DNA from: Rotaria macrura
Lineage: Eukaryota > Rotifera > Eurotatoria > Philodinida > Philodinidae
Assembly: GCA_900239685.1 (NCBI GenBank)
Contig: OENT01000352.1
Coordinates: 62,001 to 126,000, forward strand
Direction: 5' to 3'
DNA length: 64,000 nucleotides
The position numbers and the translations under genes are program-made. Positions 61,979 through 64,000 of the stretch are shown here, one piece after another. Numbering within the stretch: position 1 is the first letter of the stretch; every line of letters begins with the position of its first letter. Below the pieces are notes generated by a model. It searched no databases. It saw only the letters and a list, made by a program, of their open reading frames with translations, and was not told the DNA's origin.

Positions 61979-63349
61979 ACTATTATTCTGAGCTTTGGAT
62001 GATCAAAACTATAATTTTTAATTAAAACACTGCTCACATGACATGTTGACCAATTTTCTTTAAATTCAAATTTTTTTTTGTTCTTTTTGTGTTTCTCTGT
62101 ATATTTGTATGAATTTATTTTCTTTCCTTTGTGCAACAATAATAACATATTTGAAAAGACACTAAAATGTGAATTGTATGCATACCTTATTATTCAATCG
62201 AAAAATAAATTCCTTATGACAACATTATTAGTCAATCGTTTATTTTTGCAAAGAAACGGAAGACAAATTTACACGAATTTCTTAAAATCGAATAACTACG
62301 TATGAGCTAGATGGTTAAGATTCGGTTGCGATCGAGAGAAAAAATAAAGAAGTACTCCAATAAACCTTTTCTCTGCAGCACTCGTAAAATAAATAGCAGA
62401 AGAAGTTGTAGTGAACGATTTTCTTGTTCAAGACTTTGGAGTTTTCTTTTTCAAGTCAACATTTAGTATTTTCTTTGTAAACGAACAATTGAGAGATGGA
62501 ACATTTAACTATTCAAACGATAACTCCAGCAGAAAAGTAAACCGATATATTACTTCTTTTTCTTTGTGACCACGTACTCGCTAATTTATTCATAAAGACA
62601 TCAAGGGTGTCAAAGAGTATTTGCGTGTAGAATTAGATGTGGAGTTGTGCTTTGGTGGAAGCTGGTGCGAATACCGAGTGTGCGTCAAATTAAAGATGCA
62701 GATACTATAGTTATCCATACCCCTAAAGGCATTAGCATTTCATGATCCAGTTGATAGTTCACTGACGACTGTGATCCGTCTAATTTTGATAGGTACTTGG
62801 AACCAAGTTGAGTTACCATGAACGTATGAATGTTGAGTGTATTCGGAAATGTTCGATACGGTATAATGCAGAATTCTGACACAAAGAGTTTCATGGAATA
62901 AACCAATGCAATGTCGGGCAGGTTGAATCTGTGTGTGATGTGTGCGTGCTGTCGACGTAGATGAAAGATATGGATGTGGTTGTTATTATGGCTTAAGATA
63001 AGATAGACATACCCTCATCTTTCGACAACAATACGAACTAAATCCCACCAACAGTTGATAAAAATAGAGCGAAGCATATGATTGGTATCCTAACTAGTAT
63101 AGTCAACGGCGAATGCCTTTATCACTATGATGATTAGTACGACCATCTATGAAGTGCAAACTCGAGTGGTTAGTATTGTATAAAAAATAAAAACTGAGAT
63201 CGTTTTATCTTTTAATCAACGTGATGAGGATTTATTTGCAATAAAACATTTTTCGCTGTAATTTATATATGGTTGAGTGATGAATTTATGTGGTGAAATC
63301 AGTATTAGAACACAAGGTTTCAATCAAGAGATAGTCGAAAAATGAATAG
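61978..63349. other. Intergenic stretch between convergent genes
   Basis: RELCH ends on the left and the minus-strand gene on the right ends at 63350. No coding segment was seen. On the minus strand AATAAA (63236-63231) lies about 114 bp beyond the right-hand stop and is its likely polyadenylation signal. Confidence 0.55.
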
Positions 63350-63975
63350 TCAATTAGCATGATAGATAACTCTTTCAAATGTTCCATCAGCATTAAGGCC
63401 AGTATTTGCGCCACACCGATAACCACCGGCGAATGAAAGTGTATGCCAACAGAGCCGATAGGCAGCATTAGTTGATACCTCATCAAACTGATTACGGAAC
63501 ACCACATCAGTGCCGTTCACAAAGCCCCATGAATAATCATTAGAATAGTACCATCCTACTCCATTGGCAACGTTTGTACAATTGATAGATGTGCCACAAT
63601 CATAAAGTGCATCAGCTCGAAGACCCATAGCTGCCACAGTCAGCTGAGCATTGCCAATTGGGCGACAACCGAGCATTAATTTTCCTTTATTACAAATGCT
63701 GAGAATCGTTGAAAGCAGTGTCGAGTTCATGACAAAATTGTATGAATCATTGTAGCATTGAGACCAGCCATTGGGTAATGTATCCGGATCGAACTTAAGT
63801 TGAACACCATTCACGGAGAGAGGAACTAAAATAAATAATGATTACTACATCTCATTATTCCTAGTTCCAAATCTACCTGAAACCAGTGTTGATCCCGTGG
63901 GAAAACACGAAATAGATATAGTAGAAAGAAATTGTTTTTTAAGAAAAATACTTTCTGACAAACTGGTCGTTGAAT
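63350..63975 (-). CDS. Secreted-type protein of unassigned family, 3' part
   Basis: The last exon runs 63825-63350 and a previous exon 63975-63877, joined in phase by a 51-bp GT-AG intron; the gene continues beyond the window. The final 158 residues form one compact domain: FDPDTLPNGWSQCYNDSY, LMLGCRPIGNAQLTVAAM, DALYDCGTSINC, NGVGWYYSNDYSWGF, YRLCWHTLSFAGGYRCG and ending FERVIYHAN. Several cysteines and N-glycosylation sequons (NDS, NST, NCT, NGT) suggest an extracellular protein. I have the impression of having met this GWSQCY/GYRCG/ERVIYHAN pattern in rotifer proteins and in some microbial eukaryotes, but I cannot name the family or function. The upstream exon is a less certain call, though it joins in phase into VPLSVNGVQLKFD. 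Confidence 0.7.
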
Positions 63976-64000
63976 CTCAAAAAAATATATGTTTATTTTA

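Overview
The window is nuclear DNA of an invertebrate, most likely a bdelloid rotifer. The evidence is AT-rich sequence, animal-type genes with many very short GT-AG introns (about 54-100 bp), a fused ADP-ribosyltransferase/TPR protein of a kind I associate with bdelloids, and abundant small DNA transposons. The genus cannot be read from the sequence; Rotaria or a relative is a guess.

Layout. 1-566 (+): 3' part of DHDDS (dolichol synthesis). 2208-4991 (+): a divergent C2H2 zinc-finger gene with a 189-bp hAT-type element inside a coding exon. 7756-9927 (+): intron-poor ADP-ribosyltransferase/TPR protein. 9.9-20.4 kb: no gene recognised, one hAT-type element. 20475-21470 (+): KCTD8/12/16-type protein in three exons. 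21.5-28.9 kb: no gene recognised, two small elements. 28881-29468 (-): ribosomal protein eL27 in four exons. 29783-61977 (+): four genes in one direction with very short gaps: PTPMT1 (3 exons), an unrecognised helical protein (3 or 4 exons), a MICU2/3-type mitochondrial calcium-uptake regulator (15 exons) and RELCH (17 exons). 63350-63975 (-): end of a secreted-type protein running off the window.

The exon models for KCTD, RPL27, PTPMT1, MICU and RELCH were built by hand from splice sites, reading phase and recalled family architecture. Each sums to a whole number of codons (275, 136, 197, 466 and 1180 aa). Inside the four-gene cluster the second, third and fourth genes begin 0-19 nt after a good splice acceptor with no matching upstream exon, and the gaps lack an AATAAA signal. 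KCTD and RPL27 show the same acceptor-before-ATG arrangement. This suggests spliced-leader trans-splicing and a possible polycistronic unit containing two mitochondrial proteins.

The rest is dominated by non-autonomous hAT-like elements. Seven have recognisable 8-bp target duplications; others are long foldbacks. They sit in intergenic DNA, in long introns, within each other and once inside a coding exon. No transposase gene was seen.
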